Position numbers and translations under genes: made by a program
Notes under the pieces: model-generated
The model's database searches: none
The model's input: only the letters and a program-made list of their open reading frames with translations
Told to the model about the DNA's origin: nothing
Source: Solirubrobacterales bacterium
GTDB taxonomy: Bacteria > Actinomycetota > Thermoleophilia > Solirubrobacterales > Solirubrobacteraceae
Assembly (NCBI GenBank): GCA_025964355.1
Contig: JAOPZB010000080.1
Coordinates: 1-37,273, forward strand
DNA length: 37,273 bases
Reading direction: 5' to 3'
In this document: piece after piece, positions 8,009-17,077 of the stretch
Position numbering within the stretch: the stretch's first letter is position 1
Layout: each line of letters begins with the position of its first letter

Positions 8009-8677
8009 ATGAGACAGCTCGCCGAAGACGTCCACCAGCTGCACGGATGGCCGCCCAACGCGATCAACGTGTATCTCGTCGGCGACGTGCTGATCGACGC
8101 GGGCACGCGGCGCGCCGAGCGCCGGATCACCCGTCAGATCGCCGGGCGGCCCGTGGCGGCCCACGCGCTCACGCACGCGCACCCCGACCACCAGGGGTCC
8201 AGTCACGCGATCTGCGAGCGCCTCGGGATTCCGCTGTGGTGCGGGCAGGGAGACGTGCCGGCGATCGAGACGCCCGGCGGCGTGGCCGGCTCCGGCCCGC
8301 AGACGTGGGCGACGTTCGTGCAGCGGCGCTTCTGGGTCGGCCCTGCCCATCCGGTCGCGCGGGCGCTCGTGGAGGGCGACGAGGTCGCGGGCTTCACCGT
8401 CCTCGAGACGCCGGGGCACAGCCCCGGGCACGTCGCCTTCTGGCGGGAGTCCGACAGGGTGCTGATCGCCGGCGACGTCCTGACCAACGTGAACCTGATG
8501 ACGGGCCGTCCCGGGCTGCACGAGCCGCTCGCGGCGTTCACGCCCGACCCGTCGCGCAACCGCGGCTCCGCGCGGCGGCTGGCCGAGCTGAGGCCCAGGC
8601 TCACGTGCTTCGGACACGGCCCGCCGCTTTCTGACCCGGGCAGGCTCGCCGAGTTCGTCGACGCGCTGCCGCAGTGA
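8009..8677 (+). CDS. Metallo-beta-lactamase fold hydrolase
   Basis: The 222 residues show the full metal site: HAHPDH at 56-61, the second His in TPGHSPGHVAF, the bridging Asp in LIAGDVL and a final His in CFGHGPPL. This is the glyoxalase II-like or YcbL-like branch; the substrate cannot be inferred. A GAGAGGA ribosome-binding site lies 6 bases before ATG 8009. It begins 31 bases after the ABC permease and is followed 7 bases later by the thioesterase, so it is likely part of one transcript running from 6360 to 9464. Confidence 0.9.
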   Translation: MRQLAEDVHQLHGWPPNAINVYLVGDVLIDAGTRRAERRITRQIAGRPVAAHALTHAHPDHQGSSHAICERLGIPLWCGQGDVPAIETPGGVAGSGPQTWATFVQRRFWVGPAHPVARALVEGDEVAGFTVLETPGHSPGHVAFWRESDRVLIAGDVLTNVNLMTGRPGLHEPLAAFTPDPSRNRGSARRLAELRPRLTCFGHGPPLSDPGRLAEFVDALPQ

Positions 8678-8684
8678 GCGTCGG

Positions 8685-9464
8685 ATGAGCGACAGCGTCT
8701 TCCTCGCCGAGGGCGAGCAGTTCAGGCCGACCGAGCACGCCCGCGGGCCCTGGGACCCGCACGCCCTCCATGGCGGGGCGCCGGCGGCGCTGCTGACAGC
8801 CGCGTTCGAGCGCTCACAGCCCGGTGCCGAGCTGCGCATCGCACGGCTCGCCTTCGAGTTCCTGCGTCCGATCCCGTTCGCGCCCCTGTCACTGTCCACG
8901 CGCGTCGTGCGCCCCGGGCGCCGCGTGCAGGAGCTCGCCGGCGAGCTGAGCAGCGGCGATCAGCTCGTCTGCCGCGCGAGCGCGCTGCGCGTGCAGGAGG
9001 TGCCTGCGGGGCTGCCGGCGGCGCCCGCGGACGAGGCGATGCCGGGGCCCGATGCGGGGACGCCCGTGCGCTTTGCGCTGGACGGCTCCACCGCCGACAG
9101 CTTCGCGTCCAGCGCGATGGAGATGCGCTGGCTCGACGACCCGTGGGCGCTCGGTCCAGCGCGCGTATGGATGCGCCTGCGCCACCCCCTCCTGGCCGGC
9201 GAGGCGCTCACGCCGCTCGCGCGGCTGGCGGCGACCGCCGACTTCGGCAACGGCGTCAGCGCTGCGCTGTCGTTCGACGAGTACCTGTTCATCAACGCCG
9301 ACCTGACGATCCACCTGCAGCGCCAGCCGCGCGGGGAGTGGATCGGGCTCGATGCCCGCACGCTGCTGCACGCCGGCGGGTCCGGACTGGCCGAGAGCGT
9401 CCTGCACGACGTCGAGGGGACCGTCGGCCGGGCGTTTCAGACGCTCGTGGTGCAGGCGCGCTGA
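8685..9464 (+). CDS. Acyl-CoA thioesterase family protein (double hotdog)
   Basis: The 259 residues match TesB-like or 4HBT_3 thioesterases, with two hotdog halves in one chain. The first half contains HGGAPAALLTAAFERS and the strand LRIARLAFEFLRPIPFAPL. The second contains ATADFGNGVSAAL and the closing strands with WIGLDARTLLHAGGSGLAES. Such proteins hydrolyse acyl-CoA to free acid and CoA. The gene lies 7 bases after the MBL-fold gene and ends 25 bases short of the convergent aldo/keto reductase gene. The gap holds only a weak GCCGG/CCGGC stem. Confidence 0.85.
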   Translation: MSDSVFLAEGEQFRPTEHARGPWDPHALHGGAPAALLTAAFERSQPGAELRIARLAFEFLRPIPFAPLSLSTRVVRPGRRVQELAGELSSGDQLVCRASALRVQEVPAGLPAAPADEAMPGPDAGTPVRFALDGSTADSFASSAMEMRWLDDPWALGPARVWMRLRHPLLAGEALTPLARLAATADFGNGVSAALSFDEYLFINADLTIHLQRQPRGEWIGLDARTLLHAGGSGLAESVLHDVEGTVGRAFQTLVVQAR

Positions 9465-9489
9465 GCGCCGCCGGACGAGCGCTGCCGGC

Positions 9490-10437
9490 TCAGCGCACGA
9501 CGACGTCGCCGAGCGCCTCGTCGATCGCGGCGAGCGTGTCCTCGCCGAGCACGACTGCAGACGCGGAGGCGTTGGCGTGCACCTGCTCGGGCCGGGTCGC
9601 GCCGACGATCGCCGAGGCGACGTTCGGCTGGCGCAGCACCCAGGCGAGCGCGAGCTGGGCCATCGTCAGGCCGGCGCCCTCGGCGATCGGTCGCAGGCGC
9701 TGCACCGCCTCGAGCACCCTGGGCTCCATCAGGCGACCGATGAAGCCGCCCATGCTCTCGCTCGTCGCCCTGGTGCCTGGAGGCGGCGGCTCACCCGGCT
9801 GGTACTTGCCGGTGAGCACGCCCTGGGCAAGGGGTGACCACACGATCTGCGAGATGCCCTCGCGTTCACACAGCCGGATCAGCTCGGCCTCGGGACCGCG
9901 CCACAGCATCGAGTACTGCGGCTGGCTTGAGACCCAGCGCTCGACGTCGGGCAGCTGCAACGACTCCTGCACCTTCTCGACCGGCCACTCGCTGAAGCCG
10001 ATGTGGCGGGCCTTGCCCGAACGCACGACTTCGGTCAGCGCCGACATCGTCTCCTCCAGCGGCGTCCGGTCGTCATAGCGGTGGCACTGGTAGAGGTCGA
10101 CGTAGTCGGTGCGCAGGCGCGCGAGCGAGGCGTCTATCTGCTTGTGGATCTGCGCGGCCGACAGGCCACGGTCGGTGTCGGACATAGGGAAGAAGACCTT
10201 CGTCGCGAGCACGTAGGAGGCGCGCTCGCGACCGGCGAGCACATCTCCGAGCAGCGACTCGGCGGCCCCGCGCCCGTAGACGTTGGCCGTGTCGATGAAG
10301 TTGATCCCGTCCTCGAACGCCGCCTGCACGCAGGCCTGTGCCTGTTCGCGCCCCACGCCTCCGGAGTAGGTCAGCCAGGAGCCGAGGCTGATCTCCGAGA
10401 CCTCGATGTCGCTCCAGCCGAGTTTGCGGAATCTCAT
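9490..10437 (-). CDS. Aldo/keto reductase
   Basis: This is a TIM-barrel NADPH-dependent oxidoreductase of the potassium-channel-beta-like group, 315 residues. The catalytic tetrad is visible: Asp and Tyr in FIDTANVYGRG, Lys in VLATKVFF and His in LYQCHRYDD. The C-terminal coenzyme-binding segment is IVGATRPEQVHAN. An upstream in-frame start would add 19 residues, but the family begins at MRFRKLGWSDIEVSEISLG, and TAGTCT stands 8 bases before that ATG, so 10437 is preferred. The substrate is unknown. It is divergent from the VOC gene. Confidence 0.9.
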   Translation of the reverse strand: MRFRKLGWSDIEVSEISLGSWLTYSGGVGREQAQACVQAAFEDGINFIDTANVYGRGAAESLLGDVLAGRERASYVLATKVFFPMSDTDRGLSAAQIHKQIDASLARLRTDYVDLYQCHRYDDRTPLEETMSALTEVVRSGKARHIGFSEWPVEKVQESLQLPDVERWVSSQPQYSMLWRGPEAELIRLCEREGISQIVWSPLAQGVLTGKYQPGEPPPPGTRATSESMGGFIGRLMEPRVLEAVQRLRPIAEGAGLTMAQLALAWVLRQPNVASAIVGATRPEQVHANASASAVVLGEDTLAAIDEALGDVVVR

Positions 10438-10445
10438 GCCGGACG

Positions 10446-10451
10446 AGACTA
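10446..10451 (-). promoter_or_regulatory. Putative -10 box of the first aldo/keto reductase gene
   Basis: On the minus strand TAGTCT (context GGGTAGTCT) is followed by 8 bases and the ATG at 10437. This box decides the start, because it lies inside the longer open frame. Confidence 0.5.
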
Positions 10452-10511
10452 CCCTGAAGGAGTGCACCGCATCGGTCGCACCCCCGACCTCCAATCGACA
10501 GACCTCGGCAT

Positions 10512-11396
10512 ATGGTGACCGACCAACCTTCTGGAACCGCGATCGACCCGGCTCTGCGCATCGGCTCGGTGACGCTGGCCGTCAGCGACCTGCCGCGCAG
10601 CGTCGACTTCTACGAGCGCGTCCTGGGCCTGCCGGCGCTGCTCGTCGAGGACCAGACCGCGGCGCTCGGTCCCGATCGTGAGCATCCGGCCCTGCTGCTC
10701 ACGGGCATCGCGGCGCCCACCCCGGTGCCGCCGGCCAGCACCGGCCTGTTCCATGTCGCCTGGCTGCACCCCTCGCGCGCGTCGCTCGCGGCGACGGTGC
10801 GGCGGGTGGTCGGTCAGCGCTGGCCGCTGGAGGGCGCGTCTGACCACGGCGTCTCGGAGGCCCTTTACCTGAGCGATCCCGACGGCCTCGGAATCGAGAT
10901 CTATGCCGACCGGCCCCGCGAGCAGTGGGACCGGCCGGCGCCCGGACGCGGCGTGAGGATGGTGACGCTGCCTCTGGACCTAGAGGACCTGCTCGCTCAG
11001 GACCTCGGTGGACACGCGCCGCTGATGGCGCCGCAGACTACGGTTGGGCACGTGCATCTGAAGGTCTCCGACGTGCCGCGCGCGACCGCCTTCTACGGCG
11101 GCGCGCTCGGCTTCGAGGAGCAGGCGCGGCTGCCGTCGGCCGCCTTTTTGTCGGCCGGGGGCTACCACCATCACGTCGGCCTGAACTCGTGGCAGAGCCA
11201 GGGCGCCGCGACGGCGCCCGATACGGCCCCCGGTCTGCGCCGGGTGCGCTTCGAGCTCAGCGACCCGGCTGCCGTCGACTCGCTGCAGCGCCGTCTCTCC
11301 GACGGGCAGGGCGCGTCCGCCGAGCGCGCGGCGGACGGATCGGTGGCGCTGCTGGATCCGGACGGTCAGCTGCTGGAGTTCGCGGCGCGAGGCTGA
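10512..11396 (+). CDS. VOC family protein with two glyoxalase/dioxygenase domains (CatE-like)
   Basis: The 294 residues contain two vicinal-oxygen-chelate modules, each opening with the same pattern: IGSVTLAVSDLPRSVDFYERV near residue 17 and VGHVHLKVSDVPRATAFYGGA near 178. Likely metal ligands in the second half are His in GHVHLKV, the His cluster in GGYHHHVGLN and Glu in QLLEFAARG. The layout resembles Bacillus CatE, a catechol 2,3-dioxygenase, but the substrate here is not established. No good Shine-Dalgarno or -10 sequence is seen before ATG 10512. Confidence 0.85.
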   Translation: MVTDQPSGTAIDPALRIGSVTLAVSDLPRSVDFYERVLGLPALLVEDQTAALGPDREHPALLLTGIAAPTPVPPASTGLFHVAWLHPSRASLAATVRRVVGQRWPLEGASDHGVSEALYLSDPDGLGIEIYADRPREQWDRPAPGRGVRMVTLPLDLEDLLAQDLGGHAPLMAPQTTVGHVHLKVSDVPRATAFYGGALGFEEQARLPSAAFLSAGGYHHHVGLNSWQSQGAATAPDTAPGLRRVRFELSDPAAVDSLQRRLSDGQGASAERAADGSVALLDPDGQLLEFAARG

Positions 11397-11418
11397 CGGG
11401 CCGCGGAGCGGCCTGATG

Positions 11419-11424
11419 TAGAAT
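11419..11424 (+). promoter_or_regulatory. Putative -10 box of the methyltransferase gene
   Basis: TAGAAT is followed by 9 bases and the GTG at 11434. It lies in the 37-base gap after the VOC gene and suggests separate, nearly leaderless transcription. Confidence 0.45.
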
Positions 11425-11433
11425 CCGCGCCGC

Positions 11434-12198
11434 GTGCGCGGGATCGACGATCCAATCCGCCAGGGGCAGCTCTACCTTCGGCGGGCTGGACACCTGCTGT
11501 GGGGCTCTTCGCTTGACACCACGCGCATCGATGGCCTCGACGCGGCGGCGCGTGAGACGTTCTTTGAGAACGGAGCCCGCCACGTGGCCGGCCTTGCGAC
11601 CGGCTTCGAAGCGATGGGAGCGACGTTGGAGTCGCGCCGGGTGCTCGACTTCGGCTGCGGTGTCGGGCGCATGTCGCTGCCGCTTGCCGAACGCTGCGAG
11701 CACGTCTATGGGGTCGACGTTTCACCGGCGGTGCTGCGCGAGGCCGACCGCAACGCCAGGCTGCGGAACCTGAGCAACGTCGAGTGGCTGGAGGCCGGGA
11801 GCCTTGACGAGCTGAGCGGCCGCTACGACATGGTGGTATCGCTGTTCGTCTTTCAGCACATTCCCTCGCGCGAGGGCGAGCGAATCATCTCCACGCTCGT
11901 GAGCGGGCTGCGTCCGGGAGGTGTCGGAGCTATCCAGGTTGCGCTTCGACCCAGCCGCCCGCTGGCGCGACTGCTCCCCCGCATGCGCAGGTCCGGCCGG
12001 TCCGCCGGTAGCCGGCCGAACGGGCTCGGTGCCATCGACTGGTCATATCCGTACATGCTGATGCACTCCTACTCGCTCAACCGTCTCGGCGGTCTGCTCG
12101 CCGATGCCAGAGTCTCCAACTGGCAGGTCAAATGGGCTGCGCCCGGCGCCCGCTCGCGCGAGTTCGAGAGCGCCACGATCTTCTTCCGCAAGGACTGA
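11434..12198 (+). CDS. Class I SAM-dependent methyltransferase
   Basis: The 254 residues have the Methyltransf_11/25 fold. Motif I is VLDFGCGVGRMSLPLA (about 69-84), followed by the acidic end of strand 2 in VYGVDVS, EAGSLDEL and the strand 4 motif YDMVVSLFVFQHI. The acceptor is unknown. The N-terminal 60 residues are helical and probably form the substrate lid. The GTG start is supported by the TAGAAT box and by the absence of a better in-frame start. The 3' end is only 12 bases from the convergent aldo/keto reductase gene. Confidence 0.88.
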   Translation: MRGIDDPIRQGQLYLRRAGHLLWGSSLDTTRIDGLDAAARETFFENGARHVAGLATGFEAMGATLESRRVLDFGCGVGRMSLPLAERCEHVYGVDVSPAVLREADRNARLRNLSNVEWLEAGSLDELSGRYDMVVSLFVFQHIPSREGERIISTLVSGLRPGGVGAIQVALRPSRPLARLLPRMRRSGRSAGSRPNGLGAIDWSYPYMLMHSYSLNRLGGLLADARVSNWQVKWAAPGARSREFESATIFFRKD

Positions 12199-12210
12199 TC
12201 AAGCGCGCCC

Positions 12211-13146
12211 CTACTCGGCGCTGACCGCGCTCAGCAGCTCGAGCTGATCGACCGACAGCTTCAGCTTCGCGGCAGGCAGCAGCTCCCCCAGCTGGCCGCG
12301 TGACGTGGCGCTCGCGACGGGCGCCGCGACGGTCGGCTGCGCGAGCAGCCAGGCGAGCGCGACGGCCGACATCGTCGTGTGCTGCTCGGCGGCGACGCGC
12401 TCGAGCGCGTCGAGCACGGCGAAGCCGCGCTCGTTGAAGTAGCTCTCGCGCACGCCGGCCGCGCGGGGACTGTCGACGTCCGGCCCTCCCGGCCGGTACT
12501 TTCCCGTGAGAAAGCCTCGCGCCAGGGCGAAGTAGGGCAGGCAGGGAATGCGCTCTTCTTCGCAAACCGCCTGCAGCTCGCCCTCGTAGCGCCTGCGCTC
12601 CATCAGGTTGTAGTGCGTCTGCAGCGCGACGTACCTGGTCATCCCCTCCGCTTCGCCGACCGCCAGCGCCTCGAGCAGGCGCGGGGCGCTGTAGTTGGAT
12701 GCCGCCGCGTAGCGAATCTTGCCGTCGCGGATCAGTTCGGCGAAGGTGCCGAGCGTCTCGTCGAGCGCCGTTTCGGGATCATCCTGATGGGCGTAGTAGA
12801 GGTCCACCCTGTCGGTGCGCAGATTCCCGAGCGACCGCTCGATCCCGAGGCCGATCGTCTCCGCCGAGAGTCCCGGCAGCGACGGGGAGGCGCCGACCTT
12901 CGTGGCGATCACGAGCTGGTCGCGATTTTCGCGAGCGGCCATCCAGCGGCCGATGATCCTCTCCGACTCGCCCTCACCGCCGGGGCCTCGGCGCCCGTAG
13001 CTGTCGGCGGTGTCGATGAAGTTGCCGCCCGCCTCGACGTAGGCGTCGAGGACCTCATAGGAGCGCTCCTCGTCGATCGACCAGCCGAACACGTTGCCAC
13101 CGAGGCACAGCGGGAAGACGTCGAGGTCGGTGTCGCCGAGGCGCAC
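12211..13146 (-). CDS. Aldo/keto reductase
   Basis: This is a second AKR, 311 residues, not closely similar to the one at 9490. The tetrad residues are Asp and Tyr in FIDTADSYGRR, Lys in VIATKVG and His in YYAHQDD. VALAWLLAQPTVAAPVASATS forms the C-terminal cofactor site. The start is GTG 13146, with TAGCCT 9 bases upstream and no Shine-Dalgarno sequence. It lies 50 bases downstream of dnaE2 on the same strand, so read-through from the SOS operon is possible. The substrate is unknown. Confidence 0.9.
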   Translation of the reverse strand: MRLGDTDLDVFPLCLGGNVFGWSIDEERSYEVLDAYVEAGGNFIDTADSYGRRGPGGEGESERIIGRWMAARENRDQLVIATKVGASPSLPGLSAETIGLGIERSLGNLRTDRVDLYYAHQDDPETALDETLGTFAELIRDGKIRYAAASNYSAPRLLEALAVGEAEGMTRYVALQTHYNLMERRRYEGELQAVCEEERIPCLPYFALARGFLTGKYRPGGPDVDSPRAAGVRESYFNERGFAVLDALERVAAEQHTTMSAVALAWLLAQPTVAAPVASATSRGQLGELLPAAKLKLSVDQLELLSAVSAE

Positions 13147-13155
13147 GATGCGCAG

Positions 13156-13161
13156 AGGCTA
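13156..13161 (-). promoter_or_regulatory. Putative -10 box of the second aldo/keto reductase gene
   Basis: On the minus strand TAGCCT (context GGGTAGCCT) is followed by 9 bases and the GTG at 13146. It would give the AKR its own transcript, separate from dnaE2. Confidence 0.45.
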
Positions 13162-13196
13162 CCCGTCCTCGGGCGGCTCACACGGCGCCGCGCCCG

Positions 13197-16100
13197 CTAC
13201 CGCCGCCGGCCGGCGGCGAAGCTCTGCACCGGCGGCGCGACGGCGCGCATGCTGGACCCGACCTCGGCGCTCTGCACGTCCTCCTCCCCCGGTGACGCGG
13301 CCCCCGGCAGGCGATGCACGCGCGCGGTCGCCGCAGCGCCGGCCGCATCGTCGACGCCGCCGGGCAGGAAGCGCTCGAGCGGCGCGAGCTCGCGCACGAT
13401 CACGTTGATCACGGGACGGATCTCCTCGGTCTCCTCCGCGCCCCGTCGCTGGGGCGCGGCGCGTGCGAACGGGGTCGCGGCCGCCGCCTGGAGCGAGCGC
13501 TCCAGGCGACCTCTTGCCAGCAGCAGCGGCTCGGCGCGCGCCAGGTTGCGGTGGCGCTCATAGACGGCCCTGGACACGATCAGGTTTACGGTGCCGAACT
13601 CGTCCTCGAACAGCAGGAACATCGTCCCGTTCGCCGTCCCCGGCCGTTGCCTGGCGATCACCAGGCCGGCGACCGCCACCTGATAGCCGGTGGGCAGGCG
13701 CGCGAGCTGAGCGCTGGTGACGAGCCCGCCCGCGCCGCTGGGCACCGTCAGGCGCTCGCGCAGGATGGCCAGGGCGTGGTCGCCGATCGTCACCCCGCTG
13801 GTCGAGTAGTCGGCGATCAGCCGCTGCCAGCGTCCGAGCCTGCGCAGGCTCGGCGCCGGCGGCAGCTCCAGAGGCAGCGCCAGCTGGGTGCTCTCGCCGG
13901 CGACCGGCCCGGCTCCGCTCGTCTCGGCCGTGCCGGCCAAGCCCAGCTGCCACAGGGCCGAGCGCCTGCCTGCGCCCATTTGCGCGGTCATGAGGCTGTC
14001 GCATGCCCCCGACCAGGCCAGCTGTTCGAGCGCTGCCCGCCTCACGCCGGCGCGCGCGGCGAGATCGGCGAGATCGCGAAAGGGACCGTTTCGCTCGCGC
14101 TCGGCCACGAGCCCGGCCACTTCGGCGCTCGCCACATCCTTGACGTAGCCCAGGCCCAGGCGGACACCACCGGCCTGCACGGTGCATTGCGCAGCCGAGG
14201 CGTTGACGTCGAGCCCGAGGATGGCGATCCCGCGGTTCTCGGCCTCGTGAACGAGGCTGTCGGGTGCGTAGAAGCCCATCGGCTGCTCGTTGAGCAGCGC
14301 GCACAGGAACTCCGCGCCATGGTGCACGCGCAGCCAGGTCGACTGGTAGGCGAGCAGGCCGAAGGCGGCGCTGTGAGCCTTGGGGAAGCCGAAGCCGGCG
14401 AAGCCTTCGACCATCCCCCACACGCGCTCCGCCGTCTCGGGGTCGGCGCCGACATGCCGCCCGGCTCCGGTGACGAAGCGCTCGCGGTGACGGCCGAGAC
14501 GCTCTTTCGAGCGCTTGCGGCTCATCGCCCGGCGCAGGCCGTCCGCCTCGCCGGGGCTGAAGCCGGCGAAGGCTTCGGCCACCTGCATCACCTGGTCCTG
14601 GAAGATGATCGTGCCGAGCGTCTCCCGCAGGACCGGCTCGAGCGTCGGATGCTCGTATGGGATCTCATAGGCCGGGTCTTCTCGCAGGCGCCTGCGACGC
14701 TCGATGTAGGGGTTGATCGCGCCGCCCTGGATCGGGCCGGGCCGCACGATCGCCACCTGGATCGTCAGATCCTCGAGGTTCAACGGCCGCGTGCGCAACA
14801 GCGACTGCATCTGCGCGCGACTCTCGATCTGAAAGACCCCCACCGTGTCGGCCGCACGAATCGCCCTGAAGGTGCTCGGATCGTCGAACGGGATGCGGGA
14901 GAGATCGATGCGCTCCCCGTGCACCCGGGCGATTTCCTCTACGCAGCGCTCCACCGCCGAGAGCATGCCCAAGCCCAGCAGGTCTATCTTCAAGAAGCCG
15001 GCATCCGCGCATGAGTCCTTGTCCCACTGGACCATCTGCCGGCCCTCCATCGCGGCGGGCACGACCGGACAGCAGTCGATCAGCGGCCTGGTCGACACGA
15101 TCATCCCGCCGGAGTGCTGCGACAGATGACGGGGAAGCCCATACGCCTGCTCGACGAGCCTTGCGAGCCAGCGCCAGCGCTCGGATGTGATCGCCTCCTG
15201 TGCCCCTCTCGCGGCGCCCGCCTCGCGCGGACGATCGCCGGCGAGCGCGACGGCGGCGTCGTGCTCGGCGTCTGACCCGTACCTGTCGGCGCCTCTGGCC
15301 AGGCGCTCGATCCCGCCGGCGGGCAGGCCGAGGACCTTGCCGAGCTCGCGGATCGCGCCCCGCGCCCGGAAGGTGGGAAAGGCGGCGACCAGCGCCGTGC
15401 GGTCGTGTCCGTAGCGCTCGTGCACGCGCGGGATCAGCCTCTCGCGGATGTCGCGCGGGAAGTCGAGGTCGATGTCCGGCAGTCCATGCAGATCCTCGTG
15501 CAGGAAGCGTCCCAGCGCCAGCTTGTTCGCGACCGGGTCGATATGCGAGAGGCCGGTCAGGTAGCAGACGAGCGATGAGACCGATGACCCTCGCCCGCGT
15601 CCGGGGGCCAGCAGCGCGCGCACCGAGTCCGCTCCGCGAACCTCCAGGGCCACCTCGCGCGCGAGCTCGAGCATGTCGTGATGGAGCAGGAAGAAGCCTG
15701 CCAGCCCGAGCCGCTCGATCACACGCAGCTCCTGCTCCAAGCGCGCCCGGGACTCCTCGTGGGCTGCGCGGGCGGCTGCAGGCGGGTGGGCTGGCTCCAA
15801 TACGTAGCGCTCGCGCAGCCGCGAGCGGCACAGCTCGGCCAGGCGGCGCGTGGAGCTCGCGTCCTCGGCCCCCGGATAGCGGTAGCCGAGATCCTTCGTC
15901 AGGTCGAACGTGAGCCGCTCGGCCAGCGCCAGCGTCTCGCGGACCGCCTCGGGATGGTCGGCGAAGCGGCTGACCATCGCCTGCGGCGTGCTCATGACAT
16001 GGCTGTGGTTGCCGCGTCGCACCGGCTCGGAGGCGTCGAGGGTCGTGTGGTGGGCAAGCGCCACGAACGCATCCTGCAGCTCGGCCCTGGCGCGTATGTG

Positions 16101-16763
16101 CGCGTGGACGTCGCCGGTGGCCACGCAGCTGACGCCCAATCTCCCGGCAAGCGCGGCGAACGCGCGGTTGCGGGCGCGATCGTGGCGGGCGTAAGGGCGC
16201 TGCAGCTCCACGTAGAGGTCCTGCGGCCCGAACGCGTCCAGCAGGCGCCGGGCCGTCGGCTCGTCGCGCGCGCCGCCACCGATCGCCGAGCGCCCGGCGC
16301 AGCCGGTCAGGCACACGAGACCCTCGGCGTGGTCGAGCACCGCCTGCAGGTCCACCGAGGGCTCGCCGAGCTCGCGCCGCCGAGATCCTTCGCGCGTGTG
16401 CGCATGGGCGAGTGTGAGGATCCGGCAGAGGTTGCTCCAGCCGCGCCCGTCGCGCACGAGCAGGGTGATGTGGCGCCTGTCGTCGGGCTGTCCTCCACCG
16501 GCAGAGCCGCGCTCGCCGCGATCGCGTTCGCCGGGGCGATCGGCCACCACATCGACCTCGGCGCCGTGGATCGCCCTCACGCCATGCTCCGCGGCGACCT
16601 GGGCCAGCTCCATCGAGCCGGATACCGAATTGTGATCGGTCAATGCCAGCGCGCTGTAGCCGAGCTCGCCGGCCCGCTCCGCCAGCTCCTCCGGCAGCGA
16701 GACGCCGTCCAGGAACGAGTACGCCGAATGGCAGTGCAGCTCAACGTATGGCGAGTGCGTCAT
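13197..16763 (-). CDS. dnaE2: Error-prone DNA polymerase III alpha subunit DnaE2
   Basis: DnaE2 is the catalytic polymerase of the SOS mutasome and carries out mutagenic translesion synthesis with ImuB. The 1188-residue product starts with a PHP domain (YVELHCHSAYSFLDG at 5-19, LTDHNSVSG following). The palm motif PDIDLDF at about 429-435 keeps the catalytic aspartates. The finger/HhH region and a C-terminal OB fold (YQVAVAGLVIARQRPGT) follow. The open frame extends 61 codons upstream, but that part is Arg-rich and overlaps the preceding gene. ATG 16763 fits the family start and lies 8 bases after the DUF6504-like stop. A stretch QLALPLEL near the C-terminal third could be a sliding-clamp motif; this is uncertain. 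Confidence 0.95.
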   Translation of the reverse strand: MTHSPYVELHCHSAYSFLDGVSLPEELAERAGELGYSALALTDHNSVSGSMELAQVAAEHGVRAIHGAEVDVVADRPGERDRGERGSAGGGQPDDRRHITLLVRDGRGWSNLCRILTLAHAHTREGSRRRELGEPSVDLQAVLDHAEGLVCLTGCAGRSAIGGGARDEPTARRLLDAFGPQDLYVELQRPYARHDRARNRAFAALAGRLGVSCVATGDVHAHIRARAELQDAFVALAHHTTLDASEPVRRGNHSHVMSTPQAMVSRFADHPEAVRETLALAERLTFDLTKDLGYRYPGAEDASSTRRLAELCRSRLRERYVLEPAHPPAAARAAHEESRARLEQELRVIERLGLAGFFLLHHDMLELAREVALEVRGADSVRALLAPGRGRGSSVSSLVCYLTGLSHIDPVANKLALGRFLHEDLHGLPDIDLDFPRDIRERLIPRVHERYGHDRTALVAAFPTFRARGAIRELGKVLGLPAGGIERLARGADRYGSDAEHDAAVALAGDRPREAGAARGAQEAITSERWRWLARLVEQAYGLPRHLSQHSGGMIVSTRPLIDCCPVVPAAMEGRQMVQWDKDSCADAGFLKIDLLGLGMLSAVERCVEEIARVHGERIDLSRIPFDDPSTFRAIRAADTVGVFQIESRAQMQSLLRTRPLNLEDLTIQVAIVRPGPIQGGAINPYIERRRRLREDPAYEIPYEHPTLEPVLRETLGTIIFQDQVMQVAEAFAGFSPGEADGLRRAMSRKRSKERLGRHRERFVTGAGRHVGADPETAERVWGMVEGFAGFGFPKAHSAAFGLLAYQSTWLRVHHGAEFLCALLNEQPMGFYAPDSLVHEAENRGIAILGLDVNASAAQCTVQAGGVRLGLGYVKDVASAEVAGLVAERERNGPFRDLADLAARAGVRRAALEQLAWSGACDSLMTAQMGAGRRSALWQLGLAGTAETSGAGPVAGESTQLALPLELPPAPSLRRLGRWQRLIADYSTSGVTIGDHALAILRERLTVPSGAGGLVTSAQLARLPTGYQVAVAGLVIARQRPGTANGTMFLLFEDEFGTVNLIVSRAVYERHRNLARAEPLLLARGRLERSLQAAAATPFARAAPQRRGAEETEEIRPVINVIVRELAPLERFLPGGVDDAAGAAATARVHRLPGAASPGEEDVQSAEVGSSMRAVAPPVQSFAAGRRR

Positions 16764-16771
16764 CCTCGGAC

Positions 16772-17077
16772 CTAGGAGCTCTGGATGAACCAGCCGCCGG
16801 CGCCGCCGAGCCGGCCCTTGCCGCGCGCCCTTCCCGCGGGCGCGACGTCGTGGAAGACCACGACGTTTCGCCCCCGCTCGCCGACCAGCTCCCAGTAGCG
16901 ACGGCGCAGTGGCTCGGCGGTCCACCAGCGGTCCTCCACCAGCCACGACTCGCGCAGCGACTCGATCCGTTCGCCGTTCACCTCGATCGGGTGACCTGCG
17001 GGGCGGGCGCCTTCGAATCGCACCCGCGCGGGCCTTGGAGGGTTCAGGGTTCGCGCCAAGGCGCTCACTGCGGTCAT
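16772..17077 (-). CDS. DUF6504-like small protein of the mutasome operon
   Basis: The product has 101 residues. The central stretch, from HPIEVNGERIESLRESWLVE through DRWWTAEPLRRRYWELV, resembles the short beta-rich protein (DUF6504) often found beside imuB and dnaE2 in actinobacteria. The family's role is not established. The ATG overlaps the imuB stop by four bases (ATGA), and dnaE2 begins 8 bases after its own stop. It is therefore in the middle of a tightly coupled operon and is probably co-induced by DNA damage. The C-terminal part (GRARGKGRLGGAGGWF) is Gly/Arg-rich. The family assignment is from pattern memory and should be checked by profile search. Confidence 0.75.
   Translation of the reverse strand: MTAVSALARTLNPPRPARVRFEGARPAGHPIEVNGERIESLRESWLVEDRWWTAEPLRRRYWELVGERGRNVVVFHDVAPAGRARGKGRLGGAGGWFIQSS

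Noticed and set aside
9465-9489. Possible bidirectional terminator between the thioesterase and the convergent aldo/keto reductase
   Set aside because: The stem is only five base pairs (GCCGG/CCGGC) with a ten-base loop and no T-run, too weak to call.
16764-16946. 61-codon N-terminal extension of DnaE2
   Set aside because: It is Arg/Gly-rich, overlaps the DUF6504-like gene, and the PHP domain starts normally at ATG 16763.
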